Below are positions 1-7,150 of a stretch of 10,529 bases of DNA, piece after piece. Position numbers and translations under genes: made by a program. Each line of letters begins with the position of its first letter. Position 1 is the stretch's first letter. Source of the DNA: QHWK01 sp035315685 (GTDB lineage Bacteria; Acidobacteriota; Vicinamibacteria; Vicinamibacterales; CAVVIG01); NCBI GenBank assembly GCA_035315685.1, contig DATFXR010000689.1, positions 1 through 10,529 of the forward strand, written 5' to 3'. The notes beneath the pieces were generated by a model, which did not search any database, had not been told where the DNA came from, and was given only the letters and a program-made list of their open reading frames with translations.

Positions 1-183
1 GGTGAGAATGCTGGCGTCCGGCACGCCGTGGCTCGCGCTGATTTCGAAGCCGCTCGCCCACACGCCGTCGAAGCCGGCGTCCTGAACGAGACGAGCGGTC
101 AAACCGTCATGGGCGCCGGCGAGCACGATCGGCGAGGGTGAAGCGAGCAGTCGGCGCAGTGCTGCGCCTCCGGGAACAGACAT
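1..183 (-). CDS. PEP mutase / phosphonopyruvate hydrolase family enzyme, N-terminal fragment
   Basis: This reading frame begins at an ATG (complement of 181-183) and runs off the left edge without a stop, giving 61 residues. The family has the isocitrate-lyase-type TIM-barrel fold and makes or breaks C-P bonds: PEP mutase interconverts PEP and phosphonopyruvate, and the hydrolase splits phosphonopyruvate into pyruvate and phosphate. Visible motifs are GAHDGLTARLVQDAGF (residues 23-38) and VWASGFEISASHGVPDAS (41-58). They match the substrate-binding N-terminal strands of the family. The form GFEISAS..VPDA.IL recalls phosphonopyruvate hydrolase more than the classical mutase form GLS.SA..GVRD.NE. 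The catalytic loop with the EDK motif lies outside the window, so the exact reaction cannot be assigned. The start is 46 bases after the stop of the upstream glycosyltransferase on the same strand, so the two may be cotranscribed. No strong ribosome binding site is visible. Methylisocitrate-lyase-like relatives are the main alternative. Confidence 0.82.
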   Translation of the reverse strand, partial: MSVPGGAALRRLLASPSPIVLAGAHDGLTARLVQDAGFDGVWASGFEISASHGVPDASILT

Positions 184-229
184 ACGATTCGCCACGATAC
201 CACAGTGGTTTCGTCCGGCCGGGCGCCGC

Positions 230-1924
230 CTACTGCGCAACCGACGCGCACCGATACAGCCGGAACGGTCCGCGGGTCCCATCGTCGTCGGCAAGCGTGC
301 GATTCGCTTCGCGCGCGTCGCGCGTGCACGAGGTGGCGACTGGTGAACTCACCGCGACACGCTCCGGATAGTCCTGCGGACGCGACGCAACGCTCCAGAC
401 CCACAGCGTCGCCGGCAGCTGCGGATTCGCTGCCGCGAATCGCGACCAGAACACGTCGGGGTCTGAATCGCCCGGAACGAACGTCGGATATCGATCGCTG
501 CGCCGGATGAACAGGAACTGCGCGTCCGATCGCCCGCCGGCCTGCGCCGCAATCTCGCGCAGAAAGGTCAAGCCGACGACGGTCTCGTGATAGCTCGCCT
601 CGCCAATCGTCACGAGCGCAGGGCCCGACGTCGCGCCGTCGACGATCGCGGCCACCTCGCGCGGCCTCGTCGGCTTCGGAAACTCACGGCCGCCGACCAG
701 CAGGATGCTGTTGGCCACCCCGAGCGCGACCACCATCGCTGAAACCCACGGCCGCAGCATCGCGAGCACGGCGCCAAACAACGCGATCAGCGCCGGGTAA
801 TAGACGAAGTGATAGCGGTACTCGCCGGTGAGGTTCTTCTGCTGCAGCGCCGACGCCATCCAGAGGAGGCCGACGGTTATCGTGACCAGCCACGCCATGG
901 CGGCCGTGGCTGGACGCTCGCGGTCTCGCGCGATCAGCGCCGCGCCGGCGATGAACGCGACGAGCAGCGCGACACCGATCGCCATGCGCGCAGCGAGCCA
1001 CCACACCTGCGGCGACGACGTGTCGAGCGGCCAGCCCTGCACCATCGCCTGCCACGCGCGCAGCGTGTCATAGACGTAGACGCCGGGGTTGGTCTCGCGC
1101 ATCCACGCCTGCTCCGGACTGCGGGCGTGCGCCGCAAACGTCGGCGCCCAGGGCAGAAAGGCCGCAGCGATCGTCGCAGTCGAGAGCATGAGCGGGAGGA
1201 GCGCCGACCGCACGCGGCTCCGCATCATCGCCGCGAGGGTGATCACCTGGGCTGCGATCGACAGCAGCACGTAATAGTGGGCGTAGCAGCCAGCGATGTT
1301 CGCCGCCGCCCAGGCGCTCCACAGCAGCGGGCCCGCCGGCTCTGGCTCTGCAAGCCGATCGAGAATCCTCACGAGGAGCAGGAACGCAGCCGTGACGCAC
1401 ACCAGCGGGAGCGTGTAGTTCCGTGCCTCCTGCGAGATCATCACCATCAGTGGCGATACGGCGGCGGACGCGGCCGCGATGAGGCCGGCGCGATCGGACG
1501 CCACCGCACGGCCGAGACGAAAGATCACGAACACGGCGGCGATGCCGAAGAACGCCGCGGGCGCGCGGCTCCACCAGGCGAGCGACGCCGGCGACGGCGA
1601 GTGCACCGTGAACCATCCGTGGGCCAGCACGTAGAACAGCGGTGGATGCGTATGCTGAATGATGGGATCCTTCAGTCGGCGCACGACATCGGCGACGCGC
1701 GCCGCTGGCGAGAGGGTGAAGATGTCGGCCACTGCAGCGATCGGCTGAACGCTGCCGACCGGTACGTCCGAGGCTCCGCGACCGAGCGCGATGAGCACGG
1801 TCATCGCCTCGTCGAGCCACAGTGCCTTCGATCCCAGTTGAGCAAAACGCAATGCGGCGGCGACGACGATGATCACAGCCAGCGTCCTGGCGGGTCGAGA
1901 CGGTCGATCCTGGTGGCGTGACAC
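230..1924 (-). CDS. GT39-like (PMT/ArnT-type) integral membrane glycosyltransferase
   Basis: A 564-residue polytopic membrane protein. Enzymes of this type transfer a sugar from a polyprenyl-phosphate donor to a lipid, glycan or protein on the outer face of the inner membrane. The first membrane segment (about residues 14-30) is followed by LWLDEA (35-40), the acidic pair in the first periplasmic loop that is the usual catalytic site. Next come HTHPPLFYVL (91-100) and SQEARNYTL (164-172), both typical of the family. Many hydrophobic segments continue to about residue 411, followed by a periplasmic C-terminal domain of about 150 residues. The start is a GTG at 1924; it is chosen because it precedes the first membrane helix, and a GAAGGA (1936-1941) lies 11 bases upstream. 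It is divergent from the second GT39-like gene and upstream of the C-P enzyme gene. Donor and acceptor are unknown; ArnT-like aminoarabinose transfer is not indicated specifically. Confidence 0.85.
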   Translation of the reverse strand: MSRHQDRPSRPARTLAVIIVVAAALRFAQLGSKALWLDEAMTVLIALGRGASDVPVGSVQPIAAVADIFTLSPAARVADVVRRLKDPIIQHTHPPLFYVLAHGWFTVHSPSPASLAWWSRAPAAFFGIAAVFVIFRLGRAVASDRAGLIAAASAAVSPLMVMISQEARNYTLPLVCVTAAFLLLVRILDRLAEPEPAGPLLWSAWAAANIAGCYAHYYVLLSIAAQVITLAAMMRSRVRSALLPLMLSTATIAAAFLPWAPTFAAHARSPEQAWMRETNPGVYVYDTLRAWQAMVQGWPLDTSSPQVWWLAARMAIGVALLVAFIAGAALIARDRERPATAAMAWLVTITVGLLWMASALQQKNLTGEYRYHFVYYPALIALFGAVLAMLRPWVSAMVVALGVANSILLVGGREFPKPTRPREVAAIVDGATSGPALVTIGEASYHETVVGLTFLREIAAQAGGRSDAQFLFIRRSDRYPTFVPGDSDPDVFWSRFAAANPQLPATLWVWSVASRPQDYPERVAVSSPVATSCTRDAREANRTLADDDGTRGPFRLYRCASVAQ

Positions 1925-1960
1925 GCGCCTGATTATCCTTCGCTGGAGTACGATCCCGGT
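1925..1960. promoter_or_regulatory. Divergent intergenic region between the two GT39-like genes
   Basis: Only 36 bases separate two GTG starts on opposite strands, so the 5' control signals of both genes must lie here or inside the opposite gene. Shine-Dalgarno-like purine runs are visible for both: GAAGGA on the minus strand (1936-1941) and TGGAG on the plus strand (1944-1948), each about 11-12 bases from its start. No convincing -35/-10 pair is seen. That promoters are present is inferred from gene arrangement only. Confidence 0.4.
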
Positions 1961-3547
1961 GTGTCATCGAACGCAGCGCGCGGTGTCGTCCGCGCCGCGC
2001 TCGCCGTCGGCGCCGCACTGCTTCTGACGCGCCTCTGGTTCGTCGCGCACCGGGCGCTCGACCTCGACGAGTTCGAGCATGCACACGCGGCATGGTCGTT
2101 CGCTCGGGGGCTTCTTCCCTACCGCGACTTCTTCGAGCACCATCCGCCGCTGATTTACCTGTTGTCCGCACCGCTGTTCGCGGCCCCCGAGACCGCCACC
2201 GACGCATCGGCGGCCGCCCGCGCGCTGATGTTCGCGCGTGGCGCGATGTGGTTGGTCACCGTGCTGTCCGCCGCGATTGTCTATCGGCTCGGTGTCCTGC
2301 TGCGCGATCGCGTCGCGGGCGCGTGTGCCGTCGTGCTTCTGACGACCTCCAGTCAGTTTCTCGAATCGATGCTCGAATTCCGGCCCGACGTGCCGGCCGT
2401 GTTTTGTCTGCTCACGACCGCCTGGTGCCTCGCCGGCATTGACGGGACCGACAACCCGCGGCGAAGGCCCGTGCGGGTCCTTGCTGGCGGTGTAGCGTTT
2501 GGCGCGGCGCTGCTCTTCACGCAGAAAGCGATCTTCGCGGCACCGGGCCTGGGAGTCGCGTTTCTGCTCCGGCGTCGAGTCGTGTTTCCGGGGCTGTTCG
2601 CGGCGGGGGTGCTGCTGCCGGTTGCAGTTGTGGCCTGGTGGTTCAACAGTCGGGGCGCGCTCGCGCCGCTCTGGTATTACACGGTCACCTTCGCCGGAGA
2701 GTTGAACGCGGATCGGTTCTCGCCGTTTCCACGATTGGTGTCGAACGTCGTCCAGCAGCCGGCGATTTATATCCTCGGCATCGCGGCGATGACGGTCCGG
2801 CTGAAGCCGGGCACAACCGCAACCACGGTCCGGCTGAAACCGGACACGACCTCAACTACAGTCCGGCTAAAGCCGGACACGACCGAAGAGGCGGTGTCTC
2901 GTCGTGCGGCCATCGCGCACACAGCCGTAGTGTCCGGCTTTAGCCGGACCGTGATCACGTTGACCGCGCTGTCACTCATCGCCGGCATTTTCATCATCGG
3001 CAAGGCCTACGACCAGTACTACGCGCTGCTGTTGCCACTGCTGGCCGCGCTCGGCGGAGCGTTCGCGGCGTCGGCACTCGACGCCGTCCACGCTCGGATC
3101 TCGGGGACGGCCGCGGCGATCGTGACGCTCGCCGTATTCTCCCTCGTGATATCTGCCCGCCGCTTCACGCCAATCGATCCGCAACTCGACGAGATCGCGT
3201 TCATCACCACGCAGACGAAGCCGTCGGACAGCTACGTCGGCGGCTCGCCGGGCGCCGCGCTCTTTCGTCCGCACGGCTGGTACTACTTCTTCCTGACCGG
3301 TCCCTTTGCGTCCGCGACCGACTATACCGACCTGCTCACGGCGCTCGAGACCGATCGCATCCGACCGCGACTCCTCGTCCGCGATCGTTATCTCGATCAG
3401 CGCGCCCCCGCTATGATTCTCGAATACTTTGCGGCGCACTACCGGCACGTGCGCGGCGACCTCTATCTCAGACAGAGCGAGTACGGCAGTGCCTCGTTGA
3501 ACACCAGCGAGGCGTCGGACAGATTCGATCGGCCTTTCACGAGGTAG
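1961..3547 (+). CDS. GT39-like integral membrane glycosyltransferase carrying an in-frame repeat insertion
   Basis: A 528-residue polytopic membrane protein with the same architecture as the neighbouring GT39-like enzyme. LDLDEFEHAHAAW (33-45) holds the acidic pair D36/E37 of the first outer loop. GLLPYRDFFEHHPPLIYLL (50-68) is the characteristic HHPP segment of GT39/ArnT-like proteins, which use polyprenyl-phosphate sugars. Membrane segments continue to about residue 405, followed by a soluble C-terminal region. Residues 278-331 are foreign to the fold: three copies of TVRLKPxTT spaced 11 residues apart, then a linker and VVSGFSRTV, all encoded by a palindromic DNA repeat. The insert sits in a loop between hydrophobic segments and keeps the frame open. 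The start is GTG, with TGGAG 12 bases upstream. The last 28 codons overlap, on the opposite strand, the end of the fucosyltransferase-like gene. The family domain seems to finish near GDLYLR, so the final 20 or so residues may be non-functional read-through. Confidence 0.83.
   Translation: MSSNAARGVVRAALAVGAALLLTRLWFVAHRALDLDEFEHAHAAWSFARGLLPYRDFFEHHPPLIYLLSAPLFAAPETATDASAAARALMFARGAMWLVTVLSAAIVYRLGVLLRDRVAGACAVVLLTTSSQFLESMLEFRPDVPAVFCLLTTAWCLAGIDGTDNPRRRPVRVLAGGVAFGAALLFTQKAIFAAPGLGVAFLLRRRVVFPGLFAAGVLLPVAVVAWWFNSRGALAPLWYYTVTFAGELNADRFSPFPRLVSNVVQQPAIYILGIAAMTVRLKPGTTATTVRLKPDTTSTTVRLKPDTTEEAVSRRAAIAHTAVVSGFSRTVITLTALSLIAGIFIIGKAYDQYYALLLPLLAALGGAFAASALDAVHARISGTAAAIVTLAVFSLVISARRFTPIDPQLDEIAFITTQTKPSDSYVGGSPGAALFRPHGWYYFFLTGPFASATDYTDLLTALETDRIRPRLLVRDRYLDQRAPAMILEYFAAHYRHVRGDLYLRQSEYGSASLNTSEASDRFDRPFTR
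2792..2884 (+). repeat. Three direct copies of a 27-bp palindromic dispersed repeat, period 33 bp
   Basis: Copies lie at 2792-2818, 2825-2851 and 2858-2884, separated by 6-bp spacers, so the 33-bp period equals 11 codons. Each contains a palindromic core; in the third copy it is perfect, GTCCGGCTAAAGCCGGAC (2861-2878). The first two copies differ by a few substitutions. In the frame of the host gene every copy reads TVRLKP(D/G)TT. I recall this peptide as recurrent in Vicinamibacteria proteins, which suggests a genome-wide REP-like element rather than a part of the enzyme. Confidence 0.88.
2926..2952 (-). repeat. Inverted fourth copy of the palindromic repeat
   Basis: This copy is the reverse complement of the 27-bp unit found three times just upstream, with the perfect core GTCCGGCTTTAGCCGGAC at 2932-2949. 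It lies 41 bases after the last direct copy. Read in the host frame it gives VVSGFSRTV (residues 323-331) instead of TVRLKPDTT, so both known peptide forms of the element occur in one protein. Direct and inverted copies could pair to a long stem in the transcript, in addition to the short hairpin each core can form. Confidence 0.85.
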
Positions 3548-4473
3548 TGCGATCGCGCCAGCAGCAGGCAGTCGATCAAGCCGGACTTTCCTTTCTCATA
3601 GTTCGACACACCAGGCGTCCGATCGAAATGGACGGCGGCGCCGCCCGCGTGCGTCCGCGGCGCATCCTCGACGCAGACGACCTGCGCGCTGCCGACTTCG
3701 CGGCGCATGAAGTCCACGAAATCACGCTCGTCGGTCGCGACGAGGACCTGATAGCGGGCCGGGGCCGCGGCCGCAATCGCGCGCCGGACCTCCTCGAGGT
3801 ACATCGCGTATGGCACCGGCGCGATCCGGTAGTCGTTGACCAGACCGAACGCGCTGTGGGTCGAATCGGTGCCGCGGTAGTGGACACCGACGACGAACGC
3901 GCCCGGCAGGAACCCGGCGGAGACGATGCGATCGACTTCGTCGCGGATCTCCGGACGAACCTCGACGTGCCTCTGCACGAGCCGATGCAGATCGGCGCGA
4001 TCGACGCCATAGGTCATCGGGTAGAGGTACGGCGTCGCGCCATTGACCACATCACAGAATCCGCCGTAGCGGCCGTACTTCGCGAGCCGCTGCGTGAGAT
4101 GCACCTCACCGATCGGTGATGCGTCCCGCAGCGGCAGCTCCGCTCGTGTGAAGAAGTAGGTCCACCAGTTCGGACCGCGCGGCGGATCGACGTAGAGGGC
4201 GCTGCGAAAATCGATCCGCACGCCGGCCGCCGCGCACCGCTCGCCGTACACGAGCGCGCCGAGCGCATGGTGGAACTCGGAAAACATGCCGGCCCAGGCC
4301 GACTTCTTCCGCAATCCCCGACGCGCGTAGAGCACGATCGTCTTGTCGCGGACGTCGGGATCAGGGAGCCGTGTGCGGAGCCAGTTGCGAAGCGCCCGGC
4401 TCGCCGACGGACGCGGCGCCTCGCCGGGGGCGATCGGCGCCTCGGATCGGTACCAGTCCGGGAGCCGGCTCAT
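3463..4473 (-). CDS. Fucosyltransferase-superfamily protein (NodZ/GT23-like)
   Basis: A 336-residue protein, probably cytoplasmic, with no signal peptide or membrane segment. Three blocks match the GT-B fold superfamily of NodZ, FUT8 and protein O-fucosyltransferases, which use GDP-fucose. VGVHYRGTDS (195-204) is the nucleotide-binding H-x-R-x-T-D block, with R200 the likely phosphate-contacting arginine. VLVATDERDF (243-252) is the second block. A C-terminal block has SGLIDCLLLARSHYLVKGRS (297-316) followed by NLSDASLVFN (317-326). The ATG start is read from an ATGA overlap with the stop of the ABC exporter gene, so translation is probably coupled. It is the last gene of the four-gene minus-strand unit. 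Its final 85 bases overlap the end of the convergent GT39-like gene. Fucose as the sugar is inferred from superfamily membership; another GDP- or nucleotide-sugar is possible. Confidence 0.75.
   Translation of the reverse strand: MSRLPDWYRSEAPIAPGEAPRPSASRALRNWLRTRLPDPDVRDKTIVLYARRGLRKKSAWAGMFSEFHHALGALVYGERCAAAGVRIDFRSALYVDPPRGPNWWTYFFTRAELPLRDASPIGEVHLTQRLAKYGRYGGFCDVVNGATPYLYPMTYGVDRADLHRLVQRHVEVRPEIRDEVDRIVSAGFLPGAFVVGVHYRGTDSTHSAFGLVNDYRIAPVPYAMYLEEVRRAIAAAAPARYQVLVATDERDFVDFMRREVGSAQVVCVEDAPRTHAGGAAVHFDRTPGVSNYEKGKSGLIDCLLLARSHYLVKGRSNLSDASLVFNEALPYSLCLR
4470..4473 (-). other. ATGA stop-start overlap joining the ABC exporter and fucosyltransferase-like genes
   Basis: On the minus strand the sequence ATGA contains the start ATG (4471-4473) of the fucosyltransferase-like gene and the stop TGA (4470-4472) of the exporter. 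No Shine-Dalgarno sequence precedes this start, which suggests translation by terminating ribosomes. Confidence 0.8.
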
Positions 4474-6230
4474 GGCGCCGTGATCTGCGTCTGCACGAGC
4501 TGACGGTAGAACGGCGATCCGTGAACCAGATCGTCGTGCCGTCCCGCGTCGACGATCCGTCCGCGATCGAGGACGACGACGCGGTCGACGCTCGCGACCG
4601 TGGACAGCCGATGCGCGATGATCAGCGTCGTCGGCCGGTAGTCGAGCGCGCGCAGCGACTCCTGCACGATCGACTCGAGCTCGGAGTCGAGCGCACTGGT
4701 CGCCTCGTCGAGGATCAGGATCTTCGGCCGGCGCAGCACGGCCCGCGCGATTGCCAGCCGTTGCCGTTGCCCGCCAGACAGCTGAACGCCGCGATCACCA
4801 ATCGTCGTCGCGAACGCCTGTGGCAGCCGTTCGATGAACTCCGACGCAGCCGATGTCGCAGCCGCGGCCGTCACTTCCGCAGCGGTCGCGTCCGGCCGTG
4901 CGAACGCGATGTTCTCCGATACGCTGCGCGAGAACATGGTCGGGTCCTGCAGCACGGTCGCAATCTGCGCGCGGACCCAGGCCGGATCGAGCGTGCGGAT
5001 GTCGGTGCCGCCGACGAGCACCCGGCCAGCATCCGGATCGTAGAAGCGCAGCAACAGGCTGACGAGCGTCGACTTCCCCGCGCCCGAGCGGCCGACGATG
5101 GCGACAACTTCGCCCGGCGCGATGTGGAGATCGACGCTCGACAGCGCATCCACGTCGGGCCGCGTCGGATACCGGAACCGCACCCCCTCGAAGGTCACCG
5201 ACGCCGGCAGCGTCGCGGGCCGCGCGCCGCCGGCAATCCGCTGCGAGGCAGGCCTCGCGAGCACGTCGAAGATCCATTGCGTCGCACCGATCGCCCGCAG
5301 CGATTCGCTCGAGAAGCGCGTGGCATTGCGGAATCCGCGTGCCACCAGCATCGCGTAGAGCACGAACGAGATCAGCGCGCCGGTCGTCAGGCGGCCGCGC
5401 ACGATCAGGGTGCCGCCGACCCAGATCGCCAGCAGCGCCGCGCATTCGCCGGCCACGAACGAGACGCTGCCGAGGGCGGAGGCGGCAACGATCTTCCTGC
5501 GGGCGATCGCGAGCGCGCGCGCGATGTGGCCGTCATAGCGTTCGATCTCCGCGTCCTCGCGCGAAAAGGCGCGGACGGTGCGAATGCCGCCGACAATCTC
5601 CGCCGCGCGCGCGCCGGCGTCGGCATGCGCCTGCTGCATCGCTGCCGACAGCGCCCGGACGCGGCGCCCGAGCACCGAGACGCCGATGACGATCGGCGGC
5701 ACGGCGAGCAGGGTCAGGAACGTCAGCGGCGTCGAGGTGTAGAACAACAGGCCGGTGCCGGCGATGGCGATCACCGCGAAGCGCAGCGCGTCGGCGAATT
5801 CCTCGCCGAGCACGAACTGCAGCGGCGGGACGTCGGCCCACAGCCGCGTCGTGAGCTCGCCGGCGTCGCGGCGATCGAAGAACTCGATGTCCTGGACGAG
5901 CAGCGTCTTGATCGTGTCGCGCCGCAGCCGCGCCGCGACGCGCTCGGCGCCGAGGTTGAAACAGTAGTCGCGCGCGAAGGTCGAGATCGCCTCGCCGAGC
6001 AGGATCGCGACGAGGATCAGCGCGAGCCGGTCGAGTCGATCGACGCGGCCGCCCTGGATGCCGTCGTCGATGATCCAGCGGATCACCAGCGGGTAGGTCA
6101 GGCCGGTCGCGATGCTGCATGCGATGAACACACAGCCGGGCAGATACAGCCGTCGCTCCGCCCAGACGAGCCGGAGGACGCGGCCAAGCTGCCGGCGCAC
6201 GGATCGTTCAACCCGTTGATCGGCCGTCAC
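4470..6230 (-). CDS. MsbA-like ABC exporter, fused membrane and ATPase domains
   Basis: A 586-residue ABC half-transporter of type IV exporter (MsbA/PglK) design, expected to work as a homodimer in the inner membrane. The membrane domain covers roughly residues 20-310 and includes the segments near 31-50, 68-82, 150-190 and 255-300. The ATPase domain has every key motif: Walker A GRSGAGKST (380-388), Q-loop VLQDPTMFS (426-434), signature LSGGQRQR (484-491), Walker B ILILDEATSALD (504-515) and switch histidine in IIAHRLST (537-544). It therefore looks catalytically intact. Placed between glycosyltransferase genes, it most likely flips or exports a lipid-linked glycan or glycolipid; the cargo is inferred from context only. 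The start is GTG at 6230, in a GTGA overlap with the stop of the GT32-like gene. Peptide or drug export is the main alternative. Confidence 0.93.
   Translation of the reverse strand: MTADQRVERSVRRQLGRVLRLVWAERRLYLPGCVFIACSIATGLTYPLVIRWIIDDGIQGGRVDRLDRLALILVAILLGEAISTFARDYCFNLGAERVAARLRRDTIKTLLVQDIEFFDRRDAGELTTRLWADVPPLQFVLGEEFADALRFAVIAIAGTGLLFYTSTPLTFLTLLAVPPIVIGVSVLGRRVRALSAAMQQAHADAGARAAEIVGGIRTVRAFSREDAEIERYDGHIARALAIARRKIVAASALGSVSFVAGECAALLAIWVGGTLIVRGRLTTGALISFVLYAMLVARGFRNATRFSSESLRAIGATQWIFDVLARPASQRIAGGARPATLPASVTFEGVRFRYPTRPDVDALSSVDLHIAPGEVVAIVGRSGAGKSTLVSLLLRFYDPDAGRVLVGGTDIRTLDPAWVRAQIATVLQDPTMFSRSVSENIAFARPDATAAEVTAAAATSAASEFIERLPQAFATTIGDRGVQLSGGQRQRLAIARAVLRRPKILILDEATSALDSELESIVQESLRALDYRPTTLIIAHRLSTVASVDRVVVLDRGRIVDAGRHDDLVHGSPFYRQLVQTQITAP
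6227..6230 (-). other. GTGA stop-start overlap joining the GT32-like and ABC exporter genes
   Basis: On the minus strand GTGA holds the GTG start of the exporter (6228-6230) and the TGA stop of the GT32-like gene (6227-6229). No ribosome binding site is visible upstream, so coupled translation is likely. Confidence 0.75.
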
Positions 6231-7150
6231 CGCGCCACGCTCGCGGCGTCTCCTGCCCGCAGCAGTCCGATCGCCCGGAGTTTCGCCTCCATGATCGCCT
6301 CGAGCCGCTCGAACTTGCAGCCGGGCTCGATCGGATCATCCCACTTGTTGTGCCAGTGCCACGCGAACGCGCCGTCGTAGAGCTCGTCGCTCGCGGACGA
6401 GCGCTTGAACGGCGCGAAGGACGGATCGGCCTGCCATTCGGTGTTGAAGAAGGGCGACGGAAACACGGTGATCGGGTGACCGCGGTCGATGGCCCGCTTC
6501 ACGTTCTCGCGCCCCCAGTTGTACTTGCCCGGCTTGATCGAGATCAGGCCGTCGACCAGCGCGCGCGCGAACGCGCCGCCCCTGTGGAGGCGCATCAACG
6601 CGGGCGCGTACCGATCGTCGAAGTGATCCCACTGATAGACGAATTCCTGATCGAGAAACACCCCGAGACTGCGGAGCAGCACCGTGTCCATGTCGGCGTA
6701 CACGCCGCCGTAGTTGTGCAGCACGATGATGCGAAACAGATCGCCGTCCCGATACACGCGCGCATCGCGCTGCCGGTAGATGTCCGGATGTTCGTCGAGC
6801 GGCGTGCCACGCGCTTCAGCCGAGGGATCGAAAATGCGCAGCGTCACGTGCGGCAGCAACGGCCGCAGCCATTCGTTTCCGGAGAGATCCTGATCCGACC
6901 ACAGCGTCAGCGAGCACATCTGCCGATCCTGCGTCGCCAGGAACGCCTTCACCGGCAGCGCCTGCTTGCGGCCGAAGCGGCGGACGCGCGGCCACCATCC
7001 GCCGCGGCGCTCCCGCCAGAACATGTGGAACGTGACCGGCTCGCGCGGCGCGACATCCGGCAGCGCGCGGCAGAACTCCAGCGATTTCCGCCAGTCGTGG
7101 TAGAGCTCGCGATGCGTGGCGGTGGAAATCTGAATCAATAGAGGCAACAC
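6227..7150 (-). CDS. GT32-like glycosyltransferase with DXD motif
   Basis: The family part is about 300 residues. It begins with the first strand EPVTFHMFWRERRG (37-50), equivalent to the usual IPKIIHxxW. It continues with LTLWSDQDL (81-89), then RDGDLFRIIVLHNYGGVYAD (134-153), whose DMD (153-155) is the metal- and nucleotide-sugar-binding DXD motif. It ends with FAWHWHNKWDDPI (262-274). This is the arrangement of OCH1/capsular-polysaccharide GT32 enzymes, which act in the cytosol on a membrane-bound acceptor. The open frame extends to 7822, but the part upstream of 7150 is antisense-like or read inside the preceding gene and lacks family sequence. I chose GTG at 7150 (307 residues), overlapping the preceding gene by 16 bases. 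TTG at 7138 is equally plausible, giving 303 residues and a TTGA overlap. An ATG at the HMFW position would remove the first strand. The sugar is unknown. Confidence 0.82.
   Translation of the reverse strand: MLPLLIQISTATHRELYHDWRKSLEFCRALPDVAPREPVTFHMFWRERRGGWWPRVRRFGRKQALPVKAFLATQDRQMCSLTLWSDQDLSGNEWLRPLLPHVTLRIFDPSAEARGTPLDEHPDIYRQRDARVYRDGDLFRIIVLHNYGGVYADMDTVLLRSLGVFLDQEFVYQWDHFDDRYAPALMRLHRGGAFARALVDGLISIKPGKYNWGRENVKRAIDRGHPITVFPSPFFNTEWQADPSFAPFKRSSASDELYDGAFAWHWHNKWDDPIEPGCKFERLEAIMEAKLRAIGLLRAGDAASVAR

Noticed and set aside
99..404. Minus-strand frame of 101 codons across the junction of the C-P enzyme and GT39-like genes
   Set aside because: It is out of frame with both genes, Arg- and Ser-rich, and shows no motif.
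809..1921. Plus-strand open frame opposite the first GT39-like gene
   Set aside because: Composition is dominated by Arg, His, Glu and Asp with no recognisable motif, while the minus strand has a coherent membrane protein.
1932..1937. GATAAT on the minus strand as a -10 box for the first GT39-like gene
   Set aside because: It overlaps the likely ribosome binding site, would give a nearly leaderless transcript, and no -35-like sequence lies 17 bases upstream.
1068..2207. Minus-strand open frame of 379 codons spanning the divergent intergenic region
   Set aside because: Arg-rich and low in information; it is out of frame with the real GT39-like gene and crosses both GTG starts.
2792..2952. 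CRISPR-like array of short regularly spaced repeats
   Set aside because: Spacers are only 6 bases, one copy is inverted, and the whole cluster lies in an open coding frame. A palindromic dispersed repeat fits better.
4371..6380. Long plus-strand open frame of 669 codons antisense to the ABC exporter
   Set aside because: It mirrors a gene with all ABC motifs intact, is extremely rich in Arg, Asp, Glu and Ala, and shows no domain. It is a GC-driven antisense shadow.
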